64,000 nt of DNA, taken from Arthrobacter cavernae. Its GTDB lineage: Bacteria > Actinomycetota > Actinomycetes > Actinomycetales > Micrococcaceae. Position numbers and translations under genes: made by a program. Positions 1-8,418 of this stretch are shown one piece after another. The stretch lies in assembly GCF_017368795.1 (NCBI RefSeq), contig NZ_JAFNLL010000004.1, positions 1 through 64,000 on the forward strand, given 5' to 3'. Each line of letters starts with the position of its first letter. Within the stretch, counting starts at the first letter, position 1. Below the pieces are notes generated by a model. That model was not told the DNA's origin. It saw only the letters and a list, made by a program, of their open reading frames with translations, and did not search any database.

Positions 1-406
1 AGGGGGTGGGGTTGTGCTCGCCGTACACGGTGGCGGAGGAGGAGAAGACGATGGAGCGCACGCCGTGTTTGTCCATGGCCCGGAGCAGGTTCAGGGTTCC
101 CACGATGTTGTTGTGGTAGTACGCCAGGGGCTGCTGGACGGATTCTCCCACGGCCTTGAGGCCGGCGAAGTGGATCACGGCGTCGATCCGGTGCTGCTCA
201 AAAACCTGCTCGACGGCGGGCTCGTCCACGAGGTCCACCCGGTGGAAGGCCGCGGTCTTGCCGGTCAGTTCGGCGACCCGGCGGAGGGACTCCTCGCTGG
301 AGTTCACCAGGTTGTCGATGACAACGACGTCGTGGCCGGCTTCCTGAAGGGACAGAACGGTGTGCGAGCCGATGTAGCCGGTGCCACCGGTGACAAGAAT
401 TCTCAT
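1..406 (-). CDS. galE: UDP-glucose 4-epimerase GalE, N-terminal part (cut by window edge)
   Basis: GalE interconverts UDP-glucose and UDP-galactose with bound NAD in the cytoplasm and supplies UDP-galactose for sugar use and envelope glycans. Translation from the ATG at 406 gives [16 protein letters not shown], with the Rossmann NAD loop GGTGYIGS at residues 7-14. It continues with [13 protein letters not shown] and [11 protein letters not shown], both characteristic of extended short-chain epimerases. About 135 codons are visible. The YxxxK catalytic pair and the C-terminal half lie outside the window. There is no Shine-Dalgarno sequence, but a TAGCGT box lies 7 bases upstream of the ATG, suggesting a leaderless transcript. 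It is divergent from the TetR gene at 478. The family is certain; whether the true substrate is galactose is inferred. Confidence 0.93.
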   Translation of the reverse strand, partial: MRILVTGGTGYIGSHTVLSLQEAGHDVVVIDNLVNSSEESLRRVAELTGKTAAFHRVDLVDEPAVEQVFEQHRIDAVIHFAGLKAVGESVQQPLAYYHNNIVGTLNLLRAMDKHGVRSIVFSSSATVYGEHNPTP

Positions 407-413
407 GGTGACT

Positions 414-419
414 ACGCTA
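414..419 (-). promoter_or_regulatory. Putative -10 box of galE (leaderless geometry)
   Basis: TAGCGT on the minus strand ends 7 bases before the galE ATG, so transcription would start at or next to the start codon. No convincing -35 box is seen. Confidence 0.45.
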
Positions 420-477
420 GCCGAAATCGGCGGCGCGCCGCTCCTGCATGAAGGCACGAGTGTGCTAAAAAATAGTC

Positions 478-1104
478 GTGCCCAAGATTGTTGATGCCGA
501 AGCCCGGCGCCAGGAAGTTGTCGAAGCGGTCTTCCGGATCATCGCCGTCGATGGCCTCGAACGCGCATCCCTGCGCGAGGTTGCTGAGGAAGCCGGACTG
601 GTGGTTGGCTCTGTCCGGCATTACTTCGCCAGCAGCGACGAGCTCCTGGTCCACTCGTTTTCGATCGTAGTCGACCGGATTCTCGGCCGGCTGGAGTCTT
701 GCCTGGATGACGTCATAAGGCAGGAGCCAAGGACCGAAGCCCACCATGAGGCGGTGTTAACCCTTCTGGGCCAGTTCCTGCCCCTTGACGAGGAGCTCGC
801 TGTGGATGCCTGCGTCTGGATGGCGTTCCGGAACGCGGCCAGGGTCAAGCCCGCGCTGGCCGAAGAGGCAGCCCGCAGCCACCGTGCGGTGGCGGCCGTC
901 GTCGGGCGTCTCATCATGCACCTGATGCCGGCCGGCGGCGCCGGCCAGCAGGATCTGGTTACGGAGGCGGAACGGCTGCTGGCAACCCTGGACGGGCTCT
1001 GCATGCACGCCCTGCTCCAGCCCGAATGGATGACCGCTGAGGTCTGCCGCGACGTTCTCGCCTCCCATCTGACCGTATTCCACGGGGTTCCGCATTCCCG
1101 TTAA
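478..1104 (+). CDS. TetR-family transcriptional regulator (BetI-like)
   Basis: A 208-residue DNA-binding regulator. Residues 8-55 form the TetR helix-turn-helix, with [17 protein letters not shown] as recognition region and the typical FASSDELL that follows. The rest is an all-helical ligand domain; [19 protein letters not shown] resembles BetI-type TetR_C domains. GTG at 478 is used because the TetR domain begins immediately after it and no Shine-Dalgarno sequence precedes it. A TAAAAA stretch 6 bases upstream fits a leaderless start. It is divergent from galE, and its target is not evident from the context; galE, the following gene or itself are candidates. Confidence 0.85.
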   Translation: MPKIVDAEARRQEVVEAVFRIIAVDGLERASLREVAEEAGLVVGSVRHYFASSDELLVHSFSIVVDRILGRLESCLDDVIRQEPRTEAHHEAVLTLLGQFLPLDEELAVDACVWMAFRNAARVKPALAEEAARSHRAVAAVVGRLIMHLMPAGGAGQQDLVTEAERLLATLDGLCMHALLQPEWMTAEVCRDVLASHLTVFHGVPHSR

Positions 1105-1148
1105 CCTCCGGGCCCATCGGGAATAGACTGGAACTTGTCGGAAACATG

Positions 1149-1157
1149 CCAAGGGAG
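1149..1157 (+). promoter_or_regulatory. Strong Shine-Dalgarno of the gene at 1166, with an upstream -10 box
   Basis: AAGGGAGG lies about 9 bases before the ATG at 1166 and fixes that start. A TAGACT box at 1124-1129 would place the transcript start near 1136, so this gene, unlike many neighbours, has a real leader. Confidence 0.5.
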
Positions 1158-1165
1158 GCCTTCGG

Positions 1166-1777
1166 ATGCACGATACAGGCGGCCAGGGATGGCGCATCAC
1201 CATGGATACGTCCAGGCCCATGCTCATCGCTTTGTACGTGCGGGACGTTGCGGGCTTGGATGGTGCCGGAACACCCGCCTTGTGTCACGCAGCCCCCAAG
1301 GTCCGGCATGCCGACCACACCCACCTCACCGCCGAGGTGGGCGGGGTCCATGCCCTGAAGACGGAGTGGGAAGCCTGGTGGGAGCAACTGATCAAAGCCC
1401 ACCCGGTCCCGGTGCCTGAGCTCACTCCGCCCGGTTTCAACGACTTCGGCAATTCACCGGCTCTGCAGCGTGTGCTGCAGGCCCACTTCGGCGCAGCCTT
1501 GGGCTGGGCCCGGGACCGCATTGACGAATACGCCGAGCTCGAGGCAGAACGCGTCGCCAGCGGCGCCACTCTGGTGCTGGGGGACATTGTGGAGGACCGG
1601 CTCCTGGAAGTCGGACGGGGTTCCCGGGACTTCAGCCTGACAATCATTGAGCTGCCGCTCAACGAGCCACGGGCCTGGTATCTGGAACCCGACAAGATGA
1701 TCATGAGCCACAAGCTGCTCTCACAGCCCGATGTGTTCCGCAGCTACGTCCAGCCAGTCGTGGACATGCTCGCCTGA
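1166..1777 (+). CDS. Hypothetical protein, 203 residues
   Basis: I do not recognise a family. The start is supported by the purine-rich ribosome site at 1149-1157. The protein is soluble, acidic and without signal peptide or membrane segment. Its first part contains TEWEAWWEQLIKAHP. The middle is a probable helical stretch around ARDRIDEYAELEAERVA. The C-terminal part, with DFSLTIIELPLNEPRAWYLEPDKMIMS, reads like a beta-rich end. It stands alone, 61 bases after the TetR gene, and converges with the membrane protein gene that ends at 1825. Coding is supported by the ribosome site and GC-rich third positions. No function is proposed. Confidence 0.7.
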   Translation: MHDTGGQGWRITMDTSRPMLIALYVRDVAGLDGAGTPALCHAAPKVRHADHTHLTAEVGGVHALKTEWEAWWEQLIKAHPVPVPELTPPGFNDFGNSPALQRVLQAHFGAALGWARDRIDEYAELEAERVASGATLVLGDIVEDRLLEVGRGSRDFSLTIIELPLNEPRAWYLEPDKMIMSHKLLSQPDVFRSYVQPVVDMLA

Positions 1778-1824
1778 ACGGCGCCGGGAGCGGCGCCCGG
1801 ACGGCGGTGCCCGGACGGCAGACG

Positions 1825-2667
1825 CTATGTGGTGGGCGCGGAGACGGTGATCGTCACGGTGTCGGCTGCCGCTGCGGAGGCCTGCCAGCCCTTGCGTTCC
1901 TGCCGGTTCCACGTGTGGCCGTCCACGTCCACCTGGGTCACCGCCAGGGACTTGGCGTTCGCCACGGCCCACTGGGCAATTGCCCAGGCCTGGGGGCCCG
2001 TGGCATTGACCTGGACCGTGCGGCCCTGGGCGTCGGCTGCCACGGCGCCGAACGCCGTCGACATCCTGCTTTCAACATCGCTGGGGTCGCCGGCAGTCTC
2101 AGGCATCCGCAGGGTGCAGTCGAGCGATCCGTCGGAGTGGCCGGTCAGGGCCGAGGCGTAGGCCCGGCCCATCCCCTCATGCTGCGCATAGGCGTGCGGG
2201 AACGCAGAGCGCTGCACCAGCTGCGCGGCGTCGGTCACTTCCATGGCCTCGTAGCCGGGAACCTTGACCAGGCCATCGTAGAAGGCGTTCGTCGCGTACA
2301 CCGGGTCCATGACCTGGGCTTCGGTGCCCCAGCCCTGGGACGGGCGCTGCTGGAACAGCCCGCGGGAATCGGGCCCGGCCTGGTCGCCGTGGTTGATGTT
2401 GCGCAGCCTGGACTCCTGCATGGCCGTGGCCAGCGCGATGCTTGCGGCGCGCGGCGGCAGGCCGCGCTGTACGGAGATCGCCGAGATCAGTGAGGCATTG
2501 GCCACCTGGTCCGTGGCCAGCTCGAAGGACTCCGAGCCGACGACGGCGACGCAGCGCTCCGAGACAAGGGTCTCGGAGCGCTGCAGTACAGCTACCACGG
2601 TGTAGATGGCGCCGGCCACGAGGGCCAGCGCCAGCACCAGGATGATTGTGCGGCGGAGCCGGTGCAT
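1825..2667 (-). CDS. Membrane-anchored or secreted lysozyme-like-fold protein
   Basis: A 280-residue protein with one N-terminal hydrophobic segment (residues 8-28), probably an uncleaved anchor or signal sequence, and an extracytoplasmic remainder. The signature AMQESRLRNI followed by SRGLFQQRPSQGWG is the pattern of actinobacterial lysozyme/transglycosylase-like proteins, with the Glu of QES in the position of the catalytic acid. A peptidoglycan-related role is inferred from this only. Databases often leave such proteins unnamed. The gene starts 13 bases after the dapD stop on the same strand, so it is probably co-transcribed with dapD. That would pair a precursor enzyme with a wall-acting protein, though the coupling is speculative. 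Confidence 0.75.
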   Translation of the reverse strand: MHRLRRTIILVLALALVAGAIYTVVAVLQRSETLVSERCVAVVGSESFELATDQVANASLISAISVQRGLPPRAASIALATAMQESRLRNINHGDQAGPDSRGLFQQRPSQGWGTEAQVMDPVYATNAFYDGLVKVPGYEAMEVTDAAQLVQRSAFPHAYAQHEGMGRAYASALTGHSDGSLDCTLRMPETAGDPSDVESRMSTAFGAVAADAQGRTVQVNATGPQAWAIAQWAVANAKSLAVTQVDVDGHTWNRQERKGWQASAAAADTVTITVSAPTT

Positions 2668-2680
2668 CGTGTATCGCTTG

Positions 2681-3694
2681 CTAGTTGGCGTGCAGTGCTT
2701 CGTTCAGCTCCACGGTCTGGCCCTTACGCGGCAGGACTTCCACACCGCCCGTGGTGGAGTTGCGGCGGAACAGCAGGTTGGGAACACCGGAGAGTTCCAC
2801 GGCCTTGACGATCGTGCTGGTGTCCTCGCCGTCGGCATCCTTCGGGCCGGGAATGCGCACACGGGTGCCGGCGGTGACGTAGAGGCCGGCCTCCACCACG
2901 GAGTCGTCGCCGATGCTGATGCCAACCCCGGAGTTGGCGCCGAGGAGCACACGCTCGCCCAGGGAGATCCGTTCCTTGCCGCCGCCGGACAGGGTGCCCA
3001 TGATCGAGGCGCCGCCCCCGACGTCGGTGCCGTCACCGGCCACAACTCCTGCGGAGATGCGGCCTTCCACCATGGAGGTGCCCAGCGTGCCGGCGTTGAA
3101 GTTCACGAAGCCTTCGTGCATGACGGTGGTGCCCTCGGCGAGGTGGGCTCCCAGGCGGACGCGGTCGGCGTCGGCGATCCGGACGCCGGTGGGGACAACG
3201 TAGTCCACCATGCGCGGGAACTTGTCCACGCCGTAGACCACCACGGCGCCGCGCTTGCGCAGGCGGGCGCGGGTCAGTTCGAAGCCCTCGACGGCGGCGG
3301 GGCCGAAGTTGGTCCACACCACGTTGGGGAGCTTGCCGAAGATGCCGTCCAGGTTGATGCTGTTCGGCTGGACCAGGCGGTGCGAGAGGAGGTGCAGGCG
3401 CAGGTAGGCGTCGGCGGTGTCGGCCGGGGCGGCGTCGAGGTCGATCTGGACGAAGACGACCTTCTGCTCGGTGCCGCGATCGGCGTCCTTGCCGTCGGCG
3501 GCCAGTGCGGCCAGGCTTTCGTCGGCGTTCTCGACGTCGCGCAGGGCCTCTGCGGCAGTGCCCAGGGCCGGTGCCGGGAACCAGACGTCCAGCACGGTTG
3601 CTTCCCCGGTGGCCGAGGTGGCGATGGTGGCCAGGCCGAAGCCATAGGCGGAACGGTCGTTTGCGGGCACAGCGGAAGAAGCGGTTTCAGTCAT
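2681..3694 (-). CDS. dapD: 2,3,4,5-tetrahydropyridine-2,6-dicarboxylate N-succinyltransferase DapD
   Basis: DapD transfers succinyl from succinyl-CoA to tetrahydrodipicolinate, the first committed step of the succinylase branch to meso-diaminopimelate (peptidoglycan) and lysine. The protein has 337 residues, the long actinobacterial type. The C-terminal half carries the left-handed beta-helix hexapeptide pattern ([32 protein letters not shown]). The open frame extends upstream to 4921, but that part is antisense to dapE. The ATG at 3694 starts [12 protein letters not shown] and has a TACACT box exactly 6 bases upstream. It is divergent from dapE with 84 bases between starts, so both enzymes of the branch share one control region. 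Confidence 0.95.
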   Translation of the reverse strand: MTETASSAVPANDRSAYGFGLATIATSATGEATVLDVWFPAPALGTAAEALRDVENADESLAALAADGKDADRGTEQKVVFVQIDLDAAPADTADAYLRLHLLSHRLVQPNSINLDGIFGKLPNVVWTNFGPAAVEGFELTRARLRKRGAVVVYGVDKFPRMVDYVVPTGVRIADADRVRLGAHLAEGTTVMHEGFVNFNAGTLGTSMVEGRISAGVVAGDGTDVGGGASIMGTLSGGGKERISLGERVLLGANSGVGISIGDDSVVEAGLYVTAGTRVRIPGPKDADGEDTSTIVKAVELSGVPNLLFRRNSTTGGVEVLPRKGQTVELNEALHAN

Positions 3695-3700
3695 GGCCCC

Positions 3701-3706
3701 AGTGTA
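3701..3706 (-). promoter_or_regulatory. Putative -10 box of dapD (leaderless)
   Basis: TACACT on the minus strand, 6 bases before the ATG at 3694. There is no Shine-Dalgarno sequence. It lies in the 84-base dapD/dapE divergent region. Confidence 0.55.
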
Positions 3707-3766
3707 TCGAGAGCCCGCGGCTGCGTTGAAATGAGGGTGACCGGAGGCAGTCGCAATAACGGGGGA

Positions 3767-3772
3767 TAAAGT
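3767..3772 (+). promoter_or_regulatory. Putative -10 box of dapE (leaderless)
   Basis: TAAAGT, 6 bases before the GTG at 3779. An overlapping GATAAA starts at 3765. There is no Shine-Dalgarno sequence before the start codon. Confidence 0.5.
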
Positions 3773-3778
3773 GGACGC

Positions 3779-4903
3779 GTGACTGCTCAATCCGCCCCCG
3801 CCCTCCTTGACCTGCGCCAGGACGTTGCCCTGCTGACCGCCGCGCTGATCGACATCAACAGCGTTTCCGGCAACGAGACCGTGCTGGCCGACGCCATCGA
3901 GTCCGCACTGCGTTCGATCCCGGTCTACGAGGTGGTCCGCGACGGAGACGCCATCATTGCCCGCACCAACCTGGGGCACGCCGAACGGGTCATCCTGGCC
4001 GGACACCTGGACACCGTGCCGTTGCCGACCACCGAAGGATCCCGTGGCACCGTGCCGTCCCAGTGGGAATCCGGGATTCCGGGGGAGGGCGTGCTCTACG
4101 GCCGCGGCACCACGGACATGAAGGGCGGCGTGGCGGTGCAGCTTGCGCTCGCGGCGACCATGTTCGACGCCGGCGCGGAACCGGACAAGGACGTCACCTT
4201 TGTCTTCTACGACCATGAGGAAGTGGAAGCGGTCAAGAGCGGGCTGGGCCGGCTGGTCCGCAACCACGGCGAACTCCTCAACGGCGACTTCGCGATCCTG
4301 CTGGAGCCCACAGACGGCACCGTGGAGGGCGGCTGCAATGGCACTATCCGCTTTGAAGCGTCCACCACTGGCGAGGCAGCCCACTCTGCCCGGGCATGGA
4401 TGGGGAGCAACGCCATCCATGCCGCGGCGCCCATCCTGGCCCGGCTGGCGGCCTACGAGCCGCAGACCATCAACGTGGATGGCCTGGACTACCGGGAAAG
4501 CCTCAACGCCGTGAAGATCAACGGCGGCACCGCGGGCAACGTCATCCCCGATCGCTGCGTCGTGGAGATCAACTACCGTTTTGCTCCGGACAAGACCCCG
4601 GACCAGGCCGAAGCCCACGTGCGGGAACTGCTGGACGGCTTCGACGTCGTCTGCACCGATGCCGCCGCCGGCGCCCGGCCCGGACTGAACCACCCTGCCG
4701 CCGCGTCCTTCGTGGCCGCAGTGGGAGCCGAGCCCAAGCCCAAATACGGCTGGACCGACGTCGCGCGCTTCAGCGAGCTGGGCATCCCCGCCGTGAACTT
4801 CGGCCCCGGCGACGCGCTGCTGGCACACAAGGACGATGAACACGTCGACGCCGACGCCATCCGCGAGTGCCTGCATGCACTCCGGACGTGGCTGGCCGGC
4901 TGA
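3779..4903 (+). CDS. dapE: Succinyl-diaminopimelate desuccinylase DapE
   Basis: DapE is a cytoplasmic di-zinc M20 peptidase-family hydrolase that removes succinate from N-succinyl-LL-diaminopimelate, feeding lysine and peptidoglycan synthesis. The 374-residue product shows the M20 metal motifs: AGHLDTVP (His and catalytic Asp), RGTTDMKGG (bridging Asp) and DHEEVEA (catalytic Glu and metal Glu). A dimerisation domain follows ([13 protein letters not shown]), and the last metal His is near [15 protein letters not shown] at 3779 is the start; the ATG-like positions further in would remove the N-terminal helix. The gene is divergent from dapD and ends in a clear terminator shared with the opposite importer operon. 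Confidence 0.95.
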   Translation: MTAQSAPALLDLRQDVALLTAALIDINSVSGNETVLADAIESALRSIPVYEVVRDGDAIIARTNLGHAERVILAGHLDTVPLPTTEGSRGTVPSQWESGIPGEGVLYGRGTTDMKGGVAVQLALAATMFDAGAEPDKDVTFVFYDHEEVEAVKSGLGRLVRNHGELLNGDFAILLEPTDGTVEGGCNGTIRFEASTTGEAAHSARAWMGSNAIHAAAPILARLAAYEPQTINVDGLDYRESLNAVKINGGTAGNVIPDRCVVEINYRFAPDKTPDQAEAHVRELLDGFDVVCTDAAAGARPGLNHPAAASFVAAVGAEPKPKYGWTDVARFSELGIPAVNFGPGDALLAHKDDEHVDADAIRECLHALRTWLAG

Positions 4904-4920
4904 CGGTCCGAACCAAGTCA

Positions 4921-4962
4921 AAAAGAAGGTCCGCAGCCGGGTGGCCGCGGACCTTCTTCTTT
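4921..4962. terminator. Bidirectional rho-independent terminator, dapE / gluD
   Basis: Perfect 12-bp arms AAGAAGGTCCGC (4923-4934) and GCGGACCTTCTT (4947-4958) flank a 12-base loop. They are followed by CTTT on the plus strand and by a T-rich end on the minus strand. It lies between convergent genes. Confidence 0.85.
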
Positions 4963-4966
4963 GGGG

Positions 4967-5824
4967 CTATTTCGGGCCGGCCGTTCCGAGCTCCAGGTCG
5001 ACGGTCTCGACCGCCTTGGCGGTGCCACCCGCGGCCTTCTTGGTACCGCGGCGCTCGATCCAGATCGCCAGCCGGGAGACCGAGAGGTTGATCAGGATGT
5101 AGATGGCCGCGCCCACGAAGAACGCCGAGAACAGCAGGCTGGGCTCCAGGTCTGAAATCAGCTTGACCTTCCGCAGCAGTTCCTCGTACGCCACGATGTA
5201 GCCGAGGGAGGTGTCCTTCAACAGGACCACCAGCTGGGCTACCAGCGAGGGGAGCATGCGGCGGATAGCCTGGGGGAACTCGATGCTCATCCGTGACTGG
5301 AAGCTGCGCAGCCCGATGGCCAGGCCGGCCTCGCGCTGTCCCTTGGGGAGGGACTGGATGCCCGCCCGCAGGATCTCGGCGAAGATTGCCGCGTTGTAGA
5401 GGACCAGGCCGCTGACCACCGCCACGAAGGGACTGGTCGCGAAGACCAGCAGCACGAAGAGGATCATCAGGACCACTGGCATGCCACGCAGGAATTCCAG
5501 CACCACCTGGGTGGGGACCCGGATCCAGGAGATCAGGGAGATGCGCAGCAGGCACAGCGCCACGCCCAGCGGGAACGCGATGATGGCGGCCACGCCTGCG
5601 GCCTGCAAGGTGGCGAGGACACCCAGGCCGAGCTGGGTCCACACATCCTTGGCGGATTCGTTGACGAAGACTTCCCAGCGCGAGGCGTTGAAGATGCCCT
5701 GCGAAGAGAGGATGACGATGGCTCCCACCACGCCGCCGGTAATGATGATGGATCCGAGCACGGAGCCAATGAGCGAAATGCGGCGGGCCTTGGGGCCCGG
5801 TACGTCGTAGAGAACCGAAGTCAT
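4967..5824 (-). CDS. gluD: Amino-acid (glutamate-type) ABC transporter permease
   Basis: A 285-residue inner-membrane permease of the His/Glu/Gln importer class, half of the transmembrane channel. The N-terminal cytoplasmic stretch TSVLYDVPGPKARRISLIG is followed by about five to six hydrophobic helices. The ATPase-contact EAA loop is seen in KGQREAGLAIGLRSFQSRMSIEFPQAIRR. The start ATG at 5824 overlaps the preceding permease stop as ATGA, a sign of translational coupling. The C-terminus is basic and followed by the shared terminator. Order and size match Corynebacterium GluABCD. Glutamate as substrate is inferred from this similarity; other polar amino acids are possible. Confidence 0.9.
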   Translation of the reverse strand: MTSVLYDVPGPKARRISLIGSVLGSIIITGGVVGAIVILSSQGIFNASRWEVFVNESAKDVWTQLGLGVLATLQAAGVAAIIAFPLGVALCLLRISLISWIRVPTQVVLEFLRGMPVVLMILFVLLVFATSPFVAVVSGLVLYNAAIFAEILRAGIQSLPKGQREAGLAIGLRSFQSRMSIEFPQAIRRMLPSLVAQLVVLLKDTSLGYIVAYEELLRKVKLISDLEPSLLFSAFFVGAAIYILINLSVSRLAIWIERRGTKKAAGGTAKAVETVDLELGTAGPK

Positions 5825-6471
5825 CGGGCAATCGCCACCTTTCGCTCGACAAAGTGGGCCAGGAGGCCCAGGGGCACGGTGATGAGCAGGTAGAAGAACG
5901 CCACACCGATCAGGATCCACATGACGGCATCACCACGGCTGTTGGACAGCTGGAGGCCATAACCGAAGAGTTCGAGGACGAAGAAGGCACCCGCAACGGA
6001 TGAGTTCTTGACCAAGGCGATCATGATGTTGATGAGCGGCGGCACCACGGTGCGCAGGGCCTGAGGCAGGACGATGAATCCCAATACCTGGGCGAAGGTC
6101 ATGCCAATGCTGCGGGCCGCCTCCGCCTGGCCTACCGGGACGCTGTTGACGCCGGACCGCACGGCCTCGGCCACAAACGCGGCGGTGTAGCTGCTGAGGG
6201 CAATGATGGCGGCGACTTCGAATTGCTCGAACTTGACGCCAAGCCGTGGGAGCACGATGGCTGAGAAAAAGAAAATGATGGTGAGGGGGGTGTTTCTGGC
6301 GACTTCAACGTAGAAAGTGCTGAAGCCCCGCAAAGCCGCGACCGGTGAGACGCGCATTGCGGCCAGGAGGGTGCCGAGGAGGAGTGCGATGACCCCCGAG
6401 ACGACGGCTAGAAACAGGGTTCGGAGAAAGCCGTCCCAGTATTGCGGGAGGCTTTCGAAGATGGCGTCCAT
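5821..6471 (-). CDS. gluC: Amino-acid (glutamate-type) ABC transporter permease
   Basis: A 216-residue permease, the first of the two channel subunits. It opens with MDAIFESLPQYWDGFLRTLFLAVVSG and has the signature FYVEVARNTPLTIIFFF typical of polar amino-acid permeases. Its EAA loop is VPVGQAEAARSIGMTFAQVLGFIVLPQALR. Five hydrophobic segments are apparent. The stop overlaps the next permease start by 4 bases. It follows the binding-protein gene after 94 bases that hold a strong hairpin, which probably sets its lower expression relative to the binding protein. Confidence 0.9.
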   Translation of the reverse strand: MDAIFESLPQYWDGFLRTLFLAVVSGVIALLLGTLLAAMRVSPVAALRGFSTFYVEVARNTPLTIIFFFSAIVLPRLGVKFEQFEVAAIIALSSYTAAFVAEAVRSGVNSVPVGQAEAARSIGMTFAQVLGFIVLPQALRTVVPPLINIMIALVKNSSVAGAFFVLELFGYGLQLSNSRGDAVMWILIGVAFFYLLITVPLGLLAHFVERKVAIAR

Positions 6472-6513
6472 GGCTTCCTTCGGCTGCGGCGGAACAGGGA
6501 GTGGATCCTGGGT

Positions 6514-6557
6514 CGGCAGCTGCCGCCGTCACGGTCACGAAACGGCGGCAGCTGCCG
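6514..6557 (-). promoter_or_regulatory. Intercistronic hairpin between gluB and gluC
   Basis: Perfect 15-bp arms CGGCAGCTGCCGCCG (6514-6528) and its complement (6543-6557) enclose a 14-base loop, starting 8 bases after the gluB stop. There is no T-run, so it is more likely an mRNA-stabilising or attenuating element than a full terminator. Confidence 0.75.
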
Positions 6558-6565
6558 GGTTCCGG

Positions 6566-7441
6566 CTAGTAGCGGTCGATCGTGGGGAGCGCGGGGACGG
6601 TCTTGATGACCTTGCCTGCCGTTGCTTCCCAGGCCTTCTTGTAGGTGTCGTCCTTCGCGAAGGCCTCAAGCTGGTCGTTGATCCAGTTGCGGAAGACCGT
6701 GTCTTCCTTCTTCAGGCCGATGCCGTAGGGCTCCTTGGTGAAGGTCTGGTCGGAAGCCAGCTTGAAGGCGTCCGGTTCCTTGTCCACATAGCCGGCCAGG
6801 ATCACGTTGTCCGTGGTTACCGCAACAACCTGCTTGTTGCGCAGCGGCTCAAGGCAAGCGGTGTAGTTAGCGGCCGGAACCAGCTCGGCAGCATACTTGT
6901 CCACAATGGTCTTGGCCGGCGTGGAACCGGTGACGGAGCAGACCTTCTTGCCCGCGACATCTTCCGGCTTGGTGATGGAGGAATCGTCCTTGTTCACGAG
7001 CAGCGCCTGGCCGGCCTCGTAGTAGGGGCCTGCGAAGGAGACCTTCTGCTTGCGGGCGTCGTTGATCGTGTATGTTGCCACCACGATGTCGACCCGGCCC
7101 TGCTCAATGAAGGGTTCACGGTTCGCCGAGACTGTCTCGACCCACTCGATCTTGTCCGGAGTAATACCGAGCTTGGCAGCGATGGCCTTGCCGATTTCGA
7201 CGTCGAAGCCTACCGGCTTGCCGTCCAGGCCCTTTTGGCCGAACAGCGGCTGGTCGAATTTGGTGCCGATGGTGATCTTGCCGGCCTGGCTCAGCTTCTC
7301 CATGGTGGTGCCGGCAGCGAAGCTGGGCTTGTCCACCGGGGGCGTGGTGGTGGTGCCGCCGCCACAGGCGCTCAGCGACAGTGCAAGCGCCGCGCCGGCC
7401 GCCACCAGGAGAGACTTCCTCCGGGTAATAAAAGCCTTCAT
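6566..7441 (-). CDS. gluB: Amino-acid (glutamate-type) substrate-binding lipoprotein
   Basis: The extracytoplasmic receptor of the importer, 291 residues. The N-terminus MKAFITRRKSLLVAAGAALALSLSACGGG is a lipoprotein signal with lipobox LSAC, so the mature protein is lipid-anchored at about Cys-26. The body is a type 3 periplasmic-binding domain: ITIGTKFDQPLFG, GFDVEIGKAIAAKLGI, the DIVVATYTI signature, and a second lobe with ITKPEDVAGKKVC. AAAGGA before the ATG is a good ribosome site. It lies between the ATPase gene and the two permease genes of the operon. Confidence 0.92.
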   Translation of the reverse strand: MKAFITRRKSLLVAAGAALALSLSACGGGTTTTPPVDKPSFAAGTTMEKLSQAGKITIGTKFDQPLFGQKGLDGKPVGFDVEIGKAIAAKLGITPDKIEWVETVSANREPFIEQGRVDIVVATYTINDARKQKVSFAGPYYEAGQALLVNKDDSSITKPEDVAGKKVCSVTGSTPAKTIVDKYAAELVPAANYTACLEPLRNKQVVAVTTDNVILAGYVDKEPDAFKLASDQTFTKEPYGIGLKKEDTVFRNWINDQLEAFAKDDTYKKAWEATAGKVIKTVPALPTIDRY

Positions 7442-7460
7442 GACATTCCTTTCATAGGGT

Positions 7461-7476
7461 GGCCGCCCTTGCGGCC
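7461..7476 (-). promoter_or_regulatory. Short hairpin between gluA and gluB
   Basis: GGCCGC and GCGGCC with a 4-base loop, in the 57-base gap before gluB. It may protect or pause the transcript; there is no T-run. Confidence 0.4.
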
Positions 7477-7498
7477 TGGGTGCGATCTTGGGAACGTA

Positions 7499-8254
7499 CT
7501 ACTGGGTCAGGATCTTGGAGAGGAAATCCTTGGCGCGGTCGCTCTGGGGATTGGTGAAGAATTCCTCGGGCGTGGCGTCCTCCACGATCTGGCCGTCAGC
7601 CATGAAAAGAACGCGGTCGGCAGCCTTGCGCGCAAAGCCCATCTCGTGGGTCACCACGATCATGGTCATGCCTTCCTTGGCGAGCTGGATCATGACGTCC
7701 AGGACCTCGTTGATCATCTCGGGGTCAAGCGCCGAGGTGGGCTCGTCGAACAGCATGACCTTGGGCTTCATGGCCAGCGCACGGGCGATTGCCACGCGCT
7801 GTTGCTGGCCGCCGGACAGCTGGGCCGGCAGCTTGGGCGCCTGATGCCCGACGCCGACGCGCTCCAGGAGTGCCATGGCCTCCTTCTCCGCGGTTCCCTT
7901 GTCCATACCCTTGACCTTCATGGGCCCCAGGGTGACGTTCTGCAGGATCGTCTTGTGCGCGAAGAGGTTGAAGGACTGGAAGACCATCCCGACGTCGGCC
8001 CGAAGGCGGGCAAGGTCCTTGCCTTCCTCCGGAAGCTTCTTGCCGTCGATCGAGATGTCGCCGACGTCGATGGTTTCCAGGCGGTTGATGGCACGGCACA
8101 GCGTGGACTTGCCCGAACCGGAGGGGCCGATGACCACTACCACTTCGCCCTTGTTCACCTGCAGGTTGATGTCCTTGAGTACATGGAGCTGACCGTAGTG
8201 CTTGTTGACGCCATTCAGGGAGACGAGAGCTTCGCCGGACACTTGTGTAGTCAT
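7499..8254 (-). CDS. gluA: Amino-acid (glutamate-type) ABC transporter ATPase
   Basis: A 251-residue cytoplasmic ATPase that energises the importer. Walker [11 protein letters not shown]-loop [10 protein letters not shown] signature LSGGQQQR, Walker [13 protein letters not shown] and switch His in VVTHEMG are all intact, the pattern of polar amino-acid importers (GlnQ/HisP group). It is the first gene of the operon gluA-gluB-gluC-gluD. The start ATG at 8254 has a TAGATT box 6 bases upstream and no Shine-Dalgarno sequence, so the operon mRNA is probably leaderless. The LOG gene is divergent, 164 bases away. Confidence 0.93.
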   Translation of the reverse strand: MTTQVSGEALVSLNGVNKHYGQLHVLKDINLQVNKGEVVVVIGPSGSGKSTLCRAINRLETIDVGDISIDGKKLPEEGKDLARLRADVGMVFQSFNLFAHKTILQNVTLGPMKVKGMDKGTAEKEAMALLERVGVGHQAPKLPAQLSGGQQQRVAIARALAMKPKVMLFDEPTSALDPEMINEVLDVMIQLAKEGMTMIVVTHEMGFARKAADRVLFMADGQIVEDATPEEFFTNPQSDRAKDFLSKILTQ

Positions 8255-8260
8255 AGGAAG

Positions 8261-8266
8261 AATCTA
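8261..8266 (-). promoter_or_regulatory. Putative -10 box of the gluABCD operon (leaderless)
   Basis: TAGATT on the minus strand, exactly 6 bases before the gluA ATG. No clear -35 box. Confidence 0.5.
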
Positions 8267-8406
8267 GCGAAGAATGTGGCGTTTATGAGCCGGATCATGC
8301 CACAACCCTCCAGATCGTGACTGAACAGAAACCTCCTGTGCAGGCGTAGATCAGCTTGCAATGCAGATTGGCGCTGTGCCGAAGCCAAGCAGGCTTGCAT
8401 CCGCGC

Positions 8407-8412
8407 TAGCCT
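8407..8412 (+). promoter_or_regulatory. Putative -10 box of the LOG-family gene (leaderless)
   Basis: TAGCCT, exactly 6 bases before the ATG at 8419. No ribosome site precedes the ATG. Confidence 0.5.
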
Positions 8413-8418
8413 TGGGCA

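Noticed and set aside
1780..1797. GGCGCC-N6-GGCGCC as a terminator between convergent genes
   Set aside because: Short self-complementary arms common in this GC-rich DNA, and no T-run.
3695..4921. N-terminal extension of dapD
   Set aside because: The frame stays open but is antisense to dapE; family members start near MTETAS, and a leaderless promoter marks 3694.
6317..8320. 667-codon plus-strand open frame opposite the gluABCD operon
   Set aside because: It is antisense to four recognisable transporter genes, has no family-like sequence and arises from the high GC content.
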